Part shown: positions 18,201 through 27,326 of the stretch, in pieces
How positions within the stretch are numbered: position 1 is the first letter of the stretch
Layout: each line of letters starts with the position of its first letter
Source of the DNA: Dethiosulfovibrio peptidovorans
GTDB lineage: Bacteria; Synergistota; Synergistia; Synergistales; Dethiosulfovibrionaceae
Assembly: GCA_002748665.1 (NCBI GenBank)
Contig: PDTB01000017.1
Span: forward strand, 1 to 64,000
DNA length: 64,000 bases
Direction: 5' to 3'
Made by a program: the position numbers and the translations under genes
The notes under the pieces: model-generated
Databases searched by the model: none
What the model was told of the DNA's origin: nothing
Seen by the model: the letters and a program-made list of their open reading frames with translations, nothing else

Positions 18201-19787
18201 ATGGGTGGATTGGGGGGGCGTGGAGACGGAGGCACGAGGAGAGGAAAAGGGAGAGGGGAAGGAATGGGGGCAGGAGGGGCGATCCTGGTTCTGACTTTGG
18301 TCGTGGCCCTTCTGAGCGGATCCGCCTGGGCAGTGACGATCCTGAGGGTCGATGCCGCAAATACCGGTGGTGGCGACGGTTCTGATTGGTCCACAGCCCT
18401 GAACGAGGTCCAGTTTCGAGAGGCTTTGAAAGCTGTCCCTCCTGCCAACGGTGACGTGGAGTTCTGGGTGAAGGAGGGCGTCTACCGTCCCGGTACCAGC
18501 AACACCGACTCCTTCGTGTTGCGGAACAACGTGGCCCTCTACGGCGGGTTCAAAGGGGACGAGACGAGCTCCGCCGAGCGGGATCCCTTCAAGAAGATCA
18601 CGGTCCTCACCGGGGACATCGACGATAACGATACCCACGACATTCACGGAGCCACGGTCTTGGCGGATCATATTCAGGGGACCAACAGCCTCCACGTGGT
18701 GAGGTCCACCGGCTGCGGCGATACGGCGATCCTTGACGGGTTCACGATCTGCGCCGGGGCTGCAGATCTCTCTGGCGGCGGGATGGGCAACTGGATAAGC
18801 AGCAACCCCGCCGTGACTAACTGCATCCTCTGGGACAACGGGACGGAGATCTCTCATGACGCCAGTGTTCCCACCGTGAAATACTGCGTGGTGGAGGGCG
18901 GGTACACCGGAACGGGCAACATCGCATCCGACCCCAAGCTCGATCCCCTGGCCGACAACAGCGGTCCGACCCTCACCATGGCTATCGGATCAGGCAGCTC
19001 GGCCATCAAGGCGGGCACGTGGGATGTGGGCGCTGGCATCAAACCCCTCATCGCCAGGGATCAGAGGGGCGAGCTTCGAACCCCCGAACCGGTCAACCCC
19101 GACATCGAGGCCTACGCACTGACCGTGGGGACTCCGTCACCGGGCACCGACCTCGACAAGCCCGATGCGTTCGAATTCGTCATCCTGAACTCCGGCGACG
19201 TGTACATCACGCCAGAGCTCGCGGGTACCGTATTGATTGTGGAGGAGGTCCTGCCGAAAAACGACGGGGAGGAGCGAACGATGATCGACGCCGTGGTCGG
19301 GACACTCACCTCGAAGGAGATACACCTGGGTCCCGGCAGAATCGCCACCTCGGTGAGGGCTCTGTCCGTCATCCCCCTCGAGACGGCTGATACGATCCCC
19401 GAAAACGTGACCGACGCCCGCATCGAGATCACCCTGACGGAGGAGAACCTGGGTAAATTTAAGAACGTGAACACCGTAGCCGCCCTCATGAAAGCACACA
19501 AAGACGGCGACATCGACGCGGGGGGGACCCTGGTACAGGTGAAGCGGGGTCGGTGGTACGGCCCGCCCGTCATCGCATCGAGGTTCATCTCCAGGAACAC
19601 GCTTGAGGTCACGATCCACGGCTTCAGGAACTTCTTCTCGCGCGGCGACCTCGTCCTCGTGGAGCTTGAGACGACCCAGGGGTCATCGCCCGAGCCTCAC
19701 TCGTCCTCGGGTGGTGGGGGATGCGCCACGGGGCTTTCCCCGGCGTCGGTGCTCCTCGCCCTGCCCCTGCTTTTCCTGAGGCGATGA
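18201..19787 (+). CDS. Secreted choice-of-anchor/beta-helix protein with Synergist-CTERM tail
   Basis: A 528-residue exported protein. A Gly/Arg-rich N-terminus leads into a signal helix (about residues 26-45) ending in SAWA. Residues about 48-290 resemble right-handed beta-helix, choice-of-anchor proteins: a WVKEGVYRP strand, DGFTICAG, one GGGMGNW..SNPAVTNC repeat unit and a LADNSGPT end. The C-terminus has a Ser/Gly linker, GGGGCATG, a hydrophobic helix and Arg-Arg: the Synergist-CTERM sorting signal. ATG 18201 follows AAAGGAGA; the frame opens further upstream but only through the AT-rich repeats. The ligand is unknown. Confidence 0.8.
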   Translation: MGGLGGRGDGGTRRGKGRGEGMGAGGAILVLTLVVALLSGSAWAVTILRVDAANTGGGDGSDWSTALNEVQFREALKAVPPANGDVEFWVKEGVYRPGTSNTDSFVLRNNVALYGGFKGDETSSAERDPFKKITVLTGDIDDNDTHDIHGATVLADHIQGTNSLHVVRSTGCGDTAILDGFTICAGAADLSGGGMGNWISSNPAVTNCILWDNGTEISHDASVPTVKYCVVEGGYTGTGNIASDPKLDPLADNSGPTLTMAIGSGSSAIKAGTWDVGAGIKPLIARDQRGELRTPEPVNPDIEAYALTVGTPSPGTDLDKPDAFEFVILNSGDVYITPELAGTVLIVEEVLPKNDGEERTMIDAVVGTLTSKEIHLGPGRIATSVRALSVIPLETADTIPENVTDARIEITLTEENLGKFKNVNTVAALMKAHKDGDIDAGGTLVQVKRGRWYGPPVIASRFISRNTLEVTIHGFRNFFSRGDLVLVELETTQGSSPEPHSSSGGGGCATGLSPASVLLALPLLFLRR

Positions 19788-19872
19788 GGGACGCACGAGC
19801 CGGGAGAGTAAGCCATACGGACGCGCCGGAGACGGACAACGGGTAGAGCGCAGCGTATGGTGTATAGCGCGC

Positions 19873-19884
19873 ATAGCGCATAAC
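19873..19884. repeat. Inverted partner of the upstream repeat word
   Basis: The reverse complement of ATAGCGCATAAC is GTTATGCGCTAT, which matches 11 of 12 bases of the word at 18099-18110. It lies in a short purine/pyrimidine-alternating tract of similar degenerate units. Confidence 0.45.
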
Positions 19885-19897
19885 ACATGAGGAACAC

Positions 19898-19930
19898 GAG
19901 GAGCCGTCCCGATCGTCGGGGCTGCTCCTC
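19898..19930 (+). terminator. Terminator-like hairpin after the Synergist-CTERM gene
   Basis: GAGGAGC (19898-19904) pairs with GCTCCTC (19924-19930), with an inner CCCGA/TCGGG stem. The following bases are pyrimidine-rich rather than a pure T run, so this is a moderate call. Confidence 0.5.
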
Positions 19931-20093
19931 CTCTGTCTCGCACTTGTCGCCAAGCGACCATCACGTCCCTTCCAGCTCTCCTCACGTACGCCGATCCAGG
20001 CGTTCCCGGACGAGATGAGGAGAGGAACGGGACGTTCATCGAGAGCTCCGGGCTCGGAGATGCCCCGATCCGTCGCTCTCTCCTGAGCCTGTA

Positions 20094-20102
20094 TGGTACA
20101 AT
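20094..20102 (+). promoter_or_regulatory. Extended -10 promoter candidate for nadE
   Basis: TGG directly followed by TACAAT, 31 bases before the nadE start and upstream of its AAGGAGGGAG site. No clear -35. The same TGn-TATAAT/TACAAT form occurs before murA and the yqeH-like gene. Confidence 0.45.
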
Positions 20103-20132
20103 AACCAAGTTGTCTATCAAGGAGGGAGAGCC

Positions 20133-20900
20133 GTGATCGAGATTCGACGGGCCCCGGCGGAGATCGTCGAGGCCATTCGGGTTTGGCTGAGACGCAAACT
20201 CGACGAGAGTCCATGCTCAGGTGCGGTCGTCGGTCTGAGCGGAGGGTTGGACTCGGCGGTGGTTTCAGTTCTACTCCGGAACGTGTGTGGAGAGCGTATG
20301 CTGGCGGTGAAGATGCCCTGTCACAGTCTGGCCGAGGACTCCTGTCACGCCGATCTGGTCATCGATGCCTTTGGTTTGCCGTCGGTCACGGTTGACCTGT
20401 CGGAGGTGTATGATACTCTGGTCTCCGTAACGGGAGTCGATCCTCACGGACTTGCCGGGGCTAACGTCAAGCCCCGGCTTCGGATGACGACCCTCTATGC
20501 CCTGGCTCAGAGCCGAAACTATCTGGTCTGCGGGACGAGCAACAGGGCTGAGTTCACGGTGGGGTATTTCACCAAACACGGCGACTCGGGAGTCGATCTC
20601 CTCCCTCTGGGGGCTCTCACAAAAGCCGAGGTTCGAGCCGTGGCCTCGTATCTGGCTGTTCCTCCGCTTATAATCGAGAAACCGCCGTCAGCCGGTCTCT
20701 GGGAGGGACAGACTGACGAGGAGGATATGGGGCTCTCCTACGAGAGGATCGACGGCTATATTTTGTCCGAGGGACAAACTGGCGATGGGGACGTTCGGCG
20801 ACGCTACGAGCTCAACGCCCACAAGCGATGTTTCCCCGAAATATGCGATCCGTTCGGAGGCGACATGGCGAGGGGCGCAATACACCAATCAACGAGGTGA
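20133..20900 (+). CDS. nadE: NH3-dependent NAD+ synthetase
   Basis: A 255-residue enzyme that amidates nicotinic acid adenine dinucleotide. The ATP pyrophosphatase loop SGGLDSA is at residues 36-42; GTSNRAE and the substrate-closing PPSAGLWEGQTDEEDMG loop are visible. No glutaminase domain, so ammonia is the nitrogen donor. Start GTG 20133 behind a strong AAGGAGGGAG. nadD and nadK also occur in this window. Confidence 0.93.
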   Translation: MIEIRRAPAEIVEAIRVWLRRKLDESPCSGAVVGLSGGLDSAVVSVLLRNVCGERMLAVKMPCHSLAEDSCHADLVIDAFGLPSVTVDLSEVYDTLVSVTGVDPHGLAGANVKPRLRMTTLYALAQSRNYLVCGTSNRAEFTVGYFTKHGDSGVDLLPLGALTKAEVRAVASYLAVPPLIIEKPPSAGLWEGQTDEEDMGLSYERIDGYILSEGQTGDGDVRRRYELNAHKRCFPEICDPFGGDMARGAIHQSTR

Positions 20901-20909
20901 TGGAAAAAT

Positions 20910-21656
20910 ATGTCTGGACATTCAAAATGGGCGAATATAAAGCACCGCAAGGCCGCTCAGGACGCCAAGCGGGGCAACCTTTTTCAAAAATTAATCAAAG
21001 CTGTAATCATCGCTGCCAAGGAGGGGGGCGGTGATCCAGCGACGAACATCCGTCTGAAGGCGGCCCTTGACAGGGCCAAGGCGGCCAGCGTTCCGTCGAG
21101 CAACATCGAACGGGCCATCAAACGAGGTACCGGTGAGATTGAGGGCGCGACCTACGAGGAGCTCATCTACGAAGGCTACGCCCCCGAGGGTGTGGCTGTG
21201 ATCGTCGAATGCCTGACGGATAACAAAAATCGAACGACCCCGGAGATTCGGATGATCCTGGACAGAAACGGAGGCTCTCTGGGGGCCAGTGGATGCGTTG
21301 CCTGGATGTTCGAGCGTCGAGGCGTGATTACCTTGGCTGGGCAGGAGCTGGACGAGGAGGAGCTCATGGAGGCCGCTCTTGAATCCGGGGCAGAGGATGT
21401 GGAGACCGACGGCGGCTTTGTAGTGTATTCTGACCCCTCTGTGGTGGACGACGTTCGTTCAGCCATGGAGGCCAGAGGGTACTCTGTGGAGGATGCCGAG
21501 AGTCAGATGGTGCCCAAAAGCACGGTGAAGGTGAGTGATCCAGACAGAGCCCGGAAGATATTGAAGCTCATGGACCTTCTGGAGAACCATGACGACGTCC
21601 AGAACGTCTCATCCAATTTCGATATTCCCGACGAGGTCATGGAACAGATTGAGTGA
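20910..21656 (+). CDS. YebC/PmpR (TACO1) family regulator
   Basis: A 248-residue protein with the invariant N-terminal SGHSKWANIKHRK, a KEGGGDPATN segment and the three-domain length of the family. Members act as transcriptional regulators or as ribosome-associated factors that ease polyproline translation. It sits immediately before ruvC, a common arrangement. Confidence 0.94.
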   Translation: MSGHSKWANIKHRKAAQDAKRGNLFQKLIKAVIIAAKEGGGDPATNIRLKAALDRAKAASVPSSNIERAIKRGTGEIEGATYEELIYEGYAPEGVAVIVECLTDNKNRTTPEIRMILDRNGGSLGASGCVAWMFERRGVITLAGQELDEEELMEAALESGAEDVETDGGFVVYSDPSVVDDVRSAMEARGYSVEDAESQMVPKSTVKVSDPDRARKILKLMDLLENHDDVQNVSSNFDIPDEVMEQIE

Positions 21657-22152
21657 GGCAATTCGGTGTTTGGGTATCGATCCGGGCATCGGCCGAATGG
21701 GATATGCTGTGGTGGAACAGCGGGGAAGCCGATTTCGACAGCTCATCTACGGCTGTGTCGAGACATCCCCCCGGATGGGTGTTCCTCAACGTTTACGTCG
21801 GCTCTATCGGGCCGTGAGGGAGCAGATAGAGACATGCTCCCCTCATTTTATGGCAGTGGAACGGCTCTACTTTGGTCGGAACACCACCACGGCCGAGAGC
21901 GTCTGGGAGGCCCGGGGCGTGATCCTTCTGGCGGGAGCAGAGAGCGACCTGGTCGTCCTTGAACCCAAACCTTCGGAGGCCAAGATCACCGTCTGTGGAG
22001 ACGGTCGGGCCGAGAAGGGGCAGGTTCAGCGTATGGTTCAGACTATCCTTGGTCTCGACGATCTTCCGAAGCCGGACGACGCAGCAGACGCTCTGGCCGT
22101 GGCCTTGGCTGGGCTTGCTCTTTGGCCGGGAGTCCTTGCGGGGAGGTCCTGA
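21649..22152 (+). CDS. ruvC: Holliday junction endonuclease RuvC
   Basis: A 167-residue RNase H-fold resolvase. Catalytic acids are visible: aspartate 11 in GIDPG, the glutamate in AVERLYF and the aspartates of KPDDAADALAVA. TTG 21649 inside the end of yebC is chosen because the family begins only a few residues before this strand; no ATG fits without a long yebC-encoded extension. First gene of ruvC-ruvA-ruvB. Confidence 0.92.
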   Translation: MSEAIRCLGIDPGIGRMGYAVVEQRGSRFRQLIYGCVETSPRMGVPQRLRRLYRAVREQIETCSPHFMAVERLYFGRNTTTAESVWEARGVILLAGAESDLVVLEPKPSEAKITVCGDGRAEKGQVQRMVQTILGLDDLPKPDDAADALAVALAGLALWPGVLAGRS

Positions 22153-22155
22153 GAG

Positions 22156-22773
22156 ATGCTGGCGAGAATCAGGGGAACCGTGGTCGATGAGACCATTTCC
22201 GGTGCTATCGTTGACGTGGCTGGCCTTGGTTTTGAGATCCAGCTGAGTCGAAAGGCCGGGGCTCTGTGCTCCCTGGGTGCTCAGGTGGAGCTTCACTGTC
22301 ACGTCCAGTTTGCCGAGACCGGGCCAAGCCTTTTCGGATTTGCCGACGGCCTTGAGAAGGCCGTCTTTCTCCGCCTTCTCTCGGTTCGGGGCATCGGTGG
22401 AAAACTTGCGATGCAGGTCCTTCAGGGCATGGCTGCCGAGTCGGTTGTTCAGGCGGTTACCCTGGGCGATCCTGCCGCTCTGACGTCCGTTCCGGGCATC
22501 GGAAAGAAAACCGCCGAGCGTATCTGCTTTGAGCTTCAGGAGAAGATGACTCGAGGTCTTCCTGAAACGGTGGAAAGAGGGGATTCAAGAGCGGTCATTC
22601 CCGATAGAGAGACCGTCTTGGAGGCTCTGGAATCACTTGGTTTTTCCCGCCAAGCATCGGTCCAGGCCATGGCCGTGGTGGCTGAGCACCGTTCTTTGGA
22701 GGGACTTGGTGTGGAGGAGCTGATTATGATAGCGCTGAAACACCTGAGTTCACACGGGGCGGAGGGGCGGTGA
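22156..22773 (+). CDS. ruvA: Holliday junction branch-migration protein RuvA
   Basis: A 205-residue protein with the N-terminal OB fold, a central double helix-hairpin-helix region including SVPGIGKKTAERICFEL, and a C-terminal helical domain that contacts RuvB. It lies three bases after ruvC and six before ruvB, as one operon. Confidence 0.95.
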   Translation: MLARIRGTVVDETISGAIVDVAGLGFEIQLSRKAGALCSLGAQVELHCHVQFAETGPSLFGFADGLEKAVFLRLLSVRGIGGKLAMQVLQGMAAESVVQAVTLGDPAALTSVPGIGKKTAERICFELQEKMTRGLPETVERGDSRAVIPDRETVLEALESLGFSRQASVQAMAVVAEHRSLEGLGVEELIMIALKHLSSHGAEGR

Positions 22774-22779
22774 TCTGTC

Positions 22780-23808
22780 ATGAGCTCTGATCAGCGTCTG
22801 GTCGACGTCTCCGATCAAGACGACGACCTTTCCCTTCGTCCCCTTTCTCTGGACGATTTTACGGGGCAGGAGCCTATCAAGAACAAGCTTCGTATCTATA
22901 TCAAGGCAGCCCGTCAACGGGGCGAGGCCCTGGATCACTCCCTTTTTTACGGACCGCCGGGGTTGGGCAAGACCACCCTTGCAGGGATCATCGCCCGGGA
23001 GATGGGGGGGGATCTTCGAATTACCACAGGGCCTGCCCTGGAGAAGACCGGAGATCTGGCAGCTCTTCTGTCAAATCTCCAGGATAACGATGTCCTGTTC
23101 ATCGATGAGATTCACCGTATGAACAGCAGCATCGAGGAGATCCTGTACTCGGCTATGGAGGACTTCTCCCTCCACATTATCGTCGGCAAGGGGCCTTTGG
23201 CCAGAAATATCTGCCTCTCTCTTCCCCGGTTTACCCTGGTAGGAGCCACCACCAGACTTGGTCTTCTCACGTCCCCACTGAGGGCCCGATTCGGCATCGT
23301 TGAACAGCTCTCCCTCTATTCAGGACGGGAATTGGCATCTATCATCGATCGGGGGGCCTCGGTGCTTCGGGTGCCCATCGACCCCGAGGCCGCTCTGAAG
23401 ATCGCTGAGCGCTCCCGGGGGACCCCTCGCATTGCCCTTCGAGTGCTTCGTCGAGTTCGAGACGTGGCGGAGGTCTCTGGGAGTGGGATCATCACGGCCG
23501 CTCTTGCGGAACGGGCCATGGCCATGCTCGGTCTGGATGATCTCGGATTGGACGAGGGGGATCGTCGTATCCTGGAGGCCTTGGTCGATCTGTTCGGAGG
23601 CGGTCCCGTGGGACTCTCCACCGTGGCGGCGGCTCTCAACGAGGAACCTCAGACGGTGGAGGACATCTACGAACCGTACCTGCTTCAGCTGGGCTTTCTG
23701 GAGAGAACCCCCCGAGGTCGAAAGGCTACGGCCCGGACCTATTCGTATTTAGGGCGCTCTGTACCTCAGGATCGTCAGCTTGTCATACCCATTAAGGAGG
23801 ATCAGTGA
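22780..23808 (+). CDS. ruvB: Holliday junction ATP-dependent helicase RuvB
   Basis: A 342-residue AAA+ motor. Walker [10 protein letters not shown] at residues 58-66, Walker B LFIDEIH, a VGATTR sensor-1 segment and a C-terminal winged helix with [13 protein letters not shown]. It drives branch migration with RuvA. Confidence 0.97.
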   Translation: MSSDQRLVDVSDQDDDLSLRPLSLDDFTGQEPIKNKLRIYIKAARQRGEALDHSLFYGPPGLGKTTLAGIIAREMGGDLRITTGPALEKTGDLAALLSNLQDNDVLFIDEIHRMNSSIEEILYSAMEDFSLHIIVGKGPLARNICLSLPRFTLVGATTRLGLLTSPLRARFGIVEQLSLYSGRELASIIDRGASVLRVPIDPEAALKIAERSRGTPRIALRVLRRVRDVAEVSGSGIITAALAERAMAMLGLDDLGLDEGDRRILEALVDLFGGGPVGLSTVAAALNEEPQTVEDIYEPYLLQLGFLERTPRGRKATARTYSYLGRSVPQDRQLVIPIKEDQ

Positions 23809-25194
23809 ATGCCCTTTTTTCGTAAAACGAGGGTCGTGTTGTGGCTCATAACGGTCGTTCTTCTCTGTTCTGTGTCCCCCTCCGGAGCCGAACAACTCAT
23901 CAGGGTCGGCCTTGCCGAGAGACGCTCACGTGTCGATATCTCGTCGTCTTCGGCTCTCTCTTTTTCTGATCGATCAGGAAAACGGATCTCCGCAGGGCGA
24001 TCTGCGTCCGTGATGGTCTCGGGCTCCTCCCTACGTGTCAACGGCCAGACGATGGCCCCGCCGGTGTCGGTATCGTCGTCGTCGATGCTTATCTTCAACA
24101 AACGCAGATACCTTGGGCGATTCGACCTCCTGCTTCGGGCCAGGAGGATCACCGTGGTGAACGTCCTGGGCGTGGAGAGCTATCTTCGTGGCGTTCTCAA
24201 GATGGAGGCTAATCCATCCTGGCCTATCGAGGCCCTCAAGGTCCAGGCCATCATCTCCCGAACGTACGCCCTGAGACAGATTGGGCGTCACAGCAAAAAG
24301 GGCTACGACGTCTGTGATACCCACCATTGCCAGGCTTATCGGGGAGGGAGCGCCCACGATCCTGTCACGGATCGGGCCATCGCCCAAACTAGGGGGATGG
24401 TCCTCACCTACAGAGGGAGGCTTGCCAAGACCTTTTTTCACTCCGACTGTGGCGGGGTCACCGCTGCGGTGAAGGATGTATGGGGTGGAGACGTTCCATA
24501 TCTTCGCTCTGTCGCCGATCCCATACCCTCGGGATCGCCCTATATGACGTGGACCGCCTCCCTGAAAGGCTCGACCATCGGTCGAGCCTTGGAAAGGGCC
24601 GGATTTCCTGTCGGAGTTGTCTCCGCCATGACGGTCCTTGACCGGGACGCTTCTGGACGAGTTCGGACTCTCTTGGTCACTGGATCGAAGGGGCAGAGGA
24701 AAATATCGGGGCATCGTTTCCGCATGGCTGTCGGAAGTCGTCTGGTCAAGAGCACGGCTTTTCAAATTCGGGGCAGCCGGGATTTCTATCCGATCCAGAT
24801 GCCTGTATCCTCTCCTCGCCCAGTGCTATCGCCCACCGTCGATGTGGTTGCTCCTCTGACCGCTACCGAGGAACAGCTCCTGTTCTTGCTCACAAAACAA
24901 GGGGCCTTTACGTCAAAGGAGCTTATCGAGATGCTCGTCGATCCGTCTCGTAAACGACACTATCTTCAGAGGGAAGGTGGCAGCACGTCAGGAACCGGCA
25001 GCTTTTCGGTCAACAAGCCGATCTCCGTCCCCATCGGGAAATCCTCCCATGGTGCCTTCGTCCTGAAAGGGCGGGGTTGGGGGCACGGCGTCGGGCTTTC
25101 CCAGTGGGGAGCTCGGGCTCTCGCCCTCTCTGGCTGGCCAGCCAGGAAGATCCTGTACCATTATTATCCTGGAACGACGTTGACGACCCGTTGA
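23809..25194 (+). CDS. SpoIID/LytB-domain peptidoglycan-modifying protein
   Basis: A 461-residue exported protein with a signal peptide (about residues 1-27) and a SpoIID domain: GVESYLRGVLKMEA with the catalytic glutamate region, QAIISRTYAL, a DTHHCQAYRG loop and the C-terminal GRGWGHGVGLSQWGA. SpoIID enzymes are lytic transglycosylases acting on denuded glycan strands; in this non-spore-forming diderm it is likely a general wall or division protein. An insert of about 70 residues precedes the C-terminal motif. It starts right after the ruvB stop. Confidence 0.85.
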   Translation: MPFFRKTRVVLWLITVVLLCSVSPSGAEQLIRVGLAERRSRVDISSSSALSFSDRSGKRISAGRSASVMVSGSSLRVNGQTMAPPVSVSSSSMLIFNKRRYLGRFDLLLRARRITVVNVLGVESYLRGVLKMEANPSWPIEALKVQAIISRTYALRQIGRHSKKGYDVCDTHHCQAYRGGSAHDPVTDRAIAQTRGMVLTYRGRLAKTFFHSDCGGVTAAVKDVWGGDVPYLRSVADPIPSGSPYMTWTASLKGSTIGRALERAGFPVGVVSAMTVLDRDASGRVRTLLVTGSKGQRKISGHRFRMAVGSRLVKSTAFQIRGSRDFYPIQMPVSSPRPVLSPTVDVVAPLTATEEQLLFLLTKQGAFTSKELIEMLVDPSRKRHYLQREGGSTSGTGSFSVNKPISVPIGKSSHGAFVLKGRGWGHGVGLSQWGARALALSGWPARKILYHYYPGTTLTTR

Positions 25195-25199
25195 GTGCC

Positions 25200-26237
25200 A
25201 TGACTGACGAGAGGCTCTACCTGACGTCTTCCTATGGGTATCAGCTCCCCGAGGGGCTCATCGCCCAATCTCCCGCGGTTCCCCGGGATTCATCGAGGCT
25301 TCTGATCCTGTCCCGTCGTGATGGCACGATGGAACATCGCCGTTTCTCCGACCTGACGGAGTATCTTCATCCCGGAGATTTGTTGGTTCGCAACGATACC
25401 CGGGTTATGGCCGCCAGGCTGATGGGAACCAAGATCGGAGGAGGGGCCAAGGTGGAACTCCTTCTGTTATCCCGACTCAGCGATCGAACCTGGGAGGCCC
25501 TTGTACGGCCGGGACGGCGTCTTCAGCCCGGGGTTCCCGTCGAACTGGAGGACGGAACGACGGTCACCATCGAGGCAAACAGATCGGAGGGACTCAGAGA
25601 GGTCGCTTTCCCCGATGGGCTGAACGTGGACAAGCTCATGGACCGACTGGGGGTCGTGCCTCTGCCGCCGTATATCACGAATACGTCGTCTCCAGCCGAG
25701 TCCTACCAAACGGTTTTTTCCCGAAATCCTCGATCTGCGGCAGCGCCCACGGCCGGGCTTCACTTTACCTCAGAACTTTTGGACAAAGTGGCCCGTATGG
25801 GGGTGGAGATCGTCGACGTGACCCTTCACGTCGGGCTGGGGACATTTCGTCCGGTTCAGGAAGATGACATTCGAGCTCATCACATGCATCGGGAGCGGTG
25901 CTTCATCTCGTCGAAGACCGCCGAGGCCGTGAACCGTGCTCGGCGGGAAGGTCGTCGGGTCGTGGCGGTGGGGACTACGTCGGTCCGTACCCTGGAGTCG
26001 ATGGTTGAGAACGGCGAGGTCGTCTCCGGGAGTCGAGAGACGTCTCTGTATATCTACCCAGGGTTTCGGTTTCAGGCTGTGGATGCCATGATCACTAATT
26101 TTCATCTCCCCCATAGTTCCCTCCTCATGCTGGTATCTGCCTTTGCCGGTTTGGATATGGTTCAGAATGCCTACAGGGAGGCCGTCCGTCGTGAGTATCG
26201 TTTTTTCTCCTTCGGCGATGCCATGCTGATCACGTGA
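25200..26237 (+). CDS. queA: S-adenosylmethionine:tRNA ribosyltransferase-isomerase
   Basis: A 345-residue enzyme for queuosine synthesis, moving the ribosyl part of SAM onto preQ1-tRNA to give epoxyqueuosine. Visible motifs: IAQSPAVPRDSSRLL, NDTRVMAARL, AAPTAGLHFT, TLHVGLGTFRPV and the C-terminal FHLPHSSLLMLVSAFAG. ATG 25200 is six bases past the spoIID-like stop. Confidence 0.95.
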   Translation: MTDERLYLTSSYGYQLPEGLIAQSPAVPRDSSRLLILSRRDGTMEHRRFSDLTEYLHPGDLLVRNDTRVMAARLMGTKIGGGAKVELLLLSRLSDRTWEALVRPGRRLQPGVPVELEDGTTVTIEANRSEGLREVAFPDGLNVDKLMDRLGVVPLPPYITNTSSPAESYQTVFSRNPRSAAAPTAGLHFTSELLDKVARMGVEIVDVTLHVGLGTFRPVQEDDIRAHHMHRERCFISSKTAEAVNRARREGRRVVAVGTTSVRTLESMVENGEVVSGSRETSLYIYPGFRFQAVDAMITNFHLPHSSLLMLVSAFAGLDMVQNAYREAVRREYRFFSFGDAMLIT

Positions 26238-26247
26238 GGTCCTGGGT

Positions 26248-27249
26248 ATGAAACGATTTTTTTTGTCTCTGGCTTTTCTGGCCGTCGTCCTGGGAGGCTG
26301 GGCCACATGGCACTTGGGTACCTCCTTCTGGACCGATCTTCTGATAATGCCTTTTCGAAACGATGCACCGGTGGATTATCATCTTCCTCCAGGACAGTCA
26401 GCATCCGTCACGGCCACCGAGCTTGTGCGACTGGGAGTCGCTGTTCATCGTCGCTCTCTGGTCTGGTGGATGGTGCACACGGGCGTGGATCGGAAACTTC
26501 GGCCGGGACTCTATTCCCTTTCTCCCGGTGCCAGCTGGCAGGTGGCTGCTCAGCTTGGAACCCAGGAACCCACGGTATGGCCCGCCACGATCGTTCCTGG
26601 AACCGATCTCGAGCAATACTATCCCTTCGATGAGGACGATCCGTCGGCAGATCGCCTGGCCCCTTTGTCCGACGACGCCTTTCCGGGGGCAATGGTGCCG
26701 TTGTTGCCCCTGGACGTTCGCTTCAGGGCCGCGTATCTTTTGCCCGAGACCTATCTTCTTCCTGAAAAGTCTCCTCGAGTCATGGTTGCCCTGGCCTCTC
26801 GGGGATGGTGGCGACGTTTTGATCAGAGAGTGGCCGGGAGCACATCGGCCGATCTGTTTCAGGCCGCTGTCGTGGCCTCCCTCGTGGAACGGGAATCTCT
26901 TCGTGATGAGGAGCGTCCACGGGTGGCTGGGGTGATCCTCAATAGGCTTCGCCTGGGAATGCCTCTTCAGATCGACGCGACCGTGGTCTATGCCTGGAAG
27001 CTTCTTGGTCGAACCATTCGTCGGGTGACCTACGACGATCTGAAAGTGGACTCGCCGTACAATACGTATCGGATAGGCGGGCTGCCTCCCGGGCCTATAT
27101 GTATTCCATCGGCTCCTTCCTGGGAAGCGGCTTTGAATCCCGAAAGCCACGACTACCTGTATTACGTAGCTGACGGATCGGGAGCCCACCGATTTTCCAG
27201 AAGTTACGAGGAGCATCGACGGGCGATCAGATCCATTCGTATGCCGTAA
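26248..27249 (+). CDS. mltG: Endolytic murein transglycosylase MltG (YceG)
   Basis: A 333-residue protein with one N-terminal membrane helix, a LysM-like region and the YceG catalytic domain: ASLVERES with the catalytic glutamate, VAGVILNRLRLGMPLQIDATVVYA, and a YNTYRIGGLPPGPI end. The family cleaves nascent glycan strands and sets their length. Confidence 0.9.
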   Translation: MKRFFLSLAFLAVVLGGWATWHLGTSFWTDLLIMPFRNDAPVDYHLPPGQSASVTATELVRLGVAVHRRSLVWWMVHTGVDRKLRPGLYSLSPGASWQVAAQLGTQEPTVWPATIVPGTDLEQYYPFDEDDPSADRLAPLSDDAFPGAMVPLLPLDVRFRAAYLLPETYLLPEKSPRVMVALASRGWWRRFDQRVAGSTSADLFQAAVVASLVERESLRDEERPRVAGVILNRLRLGMPLQIDATVVYAWKLLGRTIRRVTYDDLKVDSPYNTYRIGGLPPGPICIPSAPSWEAALNPESHDYLYYVADGSGAHRFSRSYEEHRRAIRSIRMP

Positions 27250-27263
27250 AAATCGGTGAGACC

Positions 27264-27272
27264 TGCTACAAT
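27264..27272 (+). promoter_or_regulatory. Extended -10 promoter candidate
   Basis: TGC-TACAAT forms an extended -10 element 55 bases before the YqeH-like gene and just after mltG. No -35 stands out. Confidence 0.35.
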
Positions 27273-27326
27273 AGGAAAGGAACTGGTGTTTTGAAAAGAA
27301 CTGACGTATTTAGGAAAGGAGATGAC

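Larger units (their letters stand above)
19788..20132. other. Intergenic region after the Synergist-CTERM gene
   Basis: No gene is supported. It holds a GCGCATAG/CATAAC-rich tract (about 19850-19890) resembling the inverse of the tract upstream of the island gene, a terminator-like hairpin, and an extended -10 element before nadE. Confidence 0.6.
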
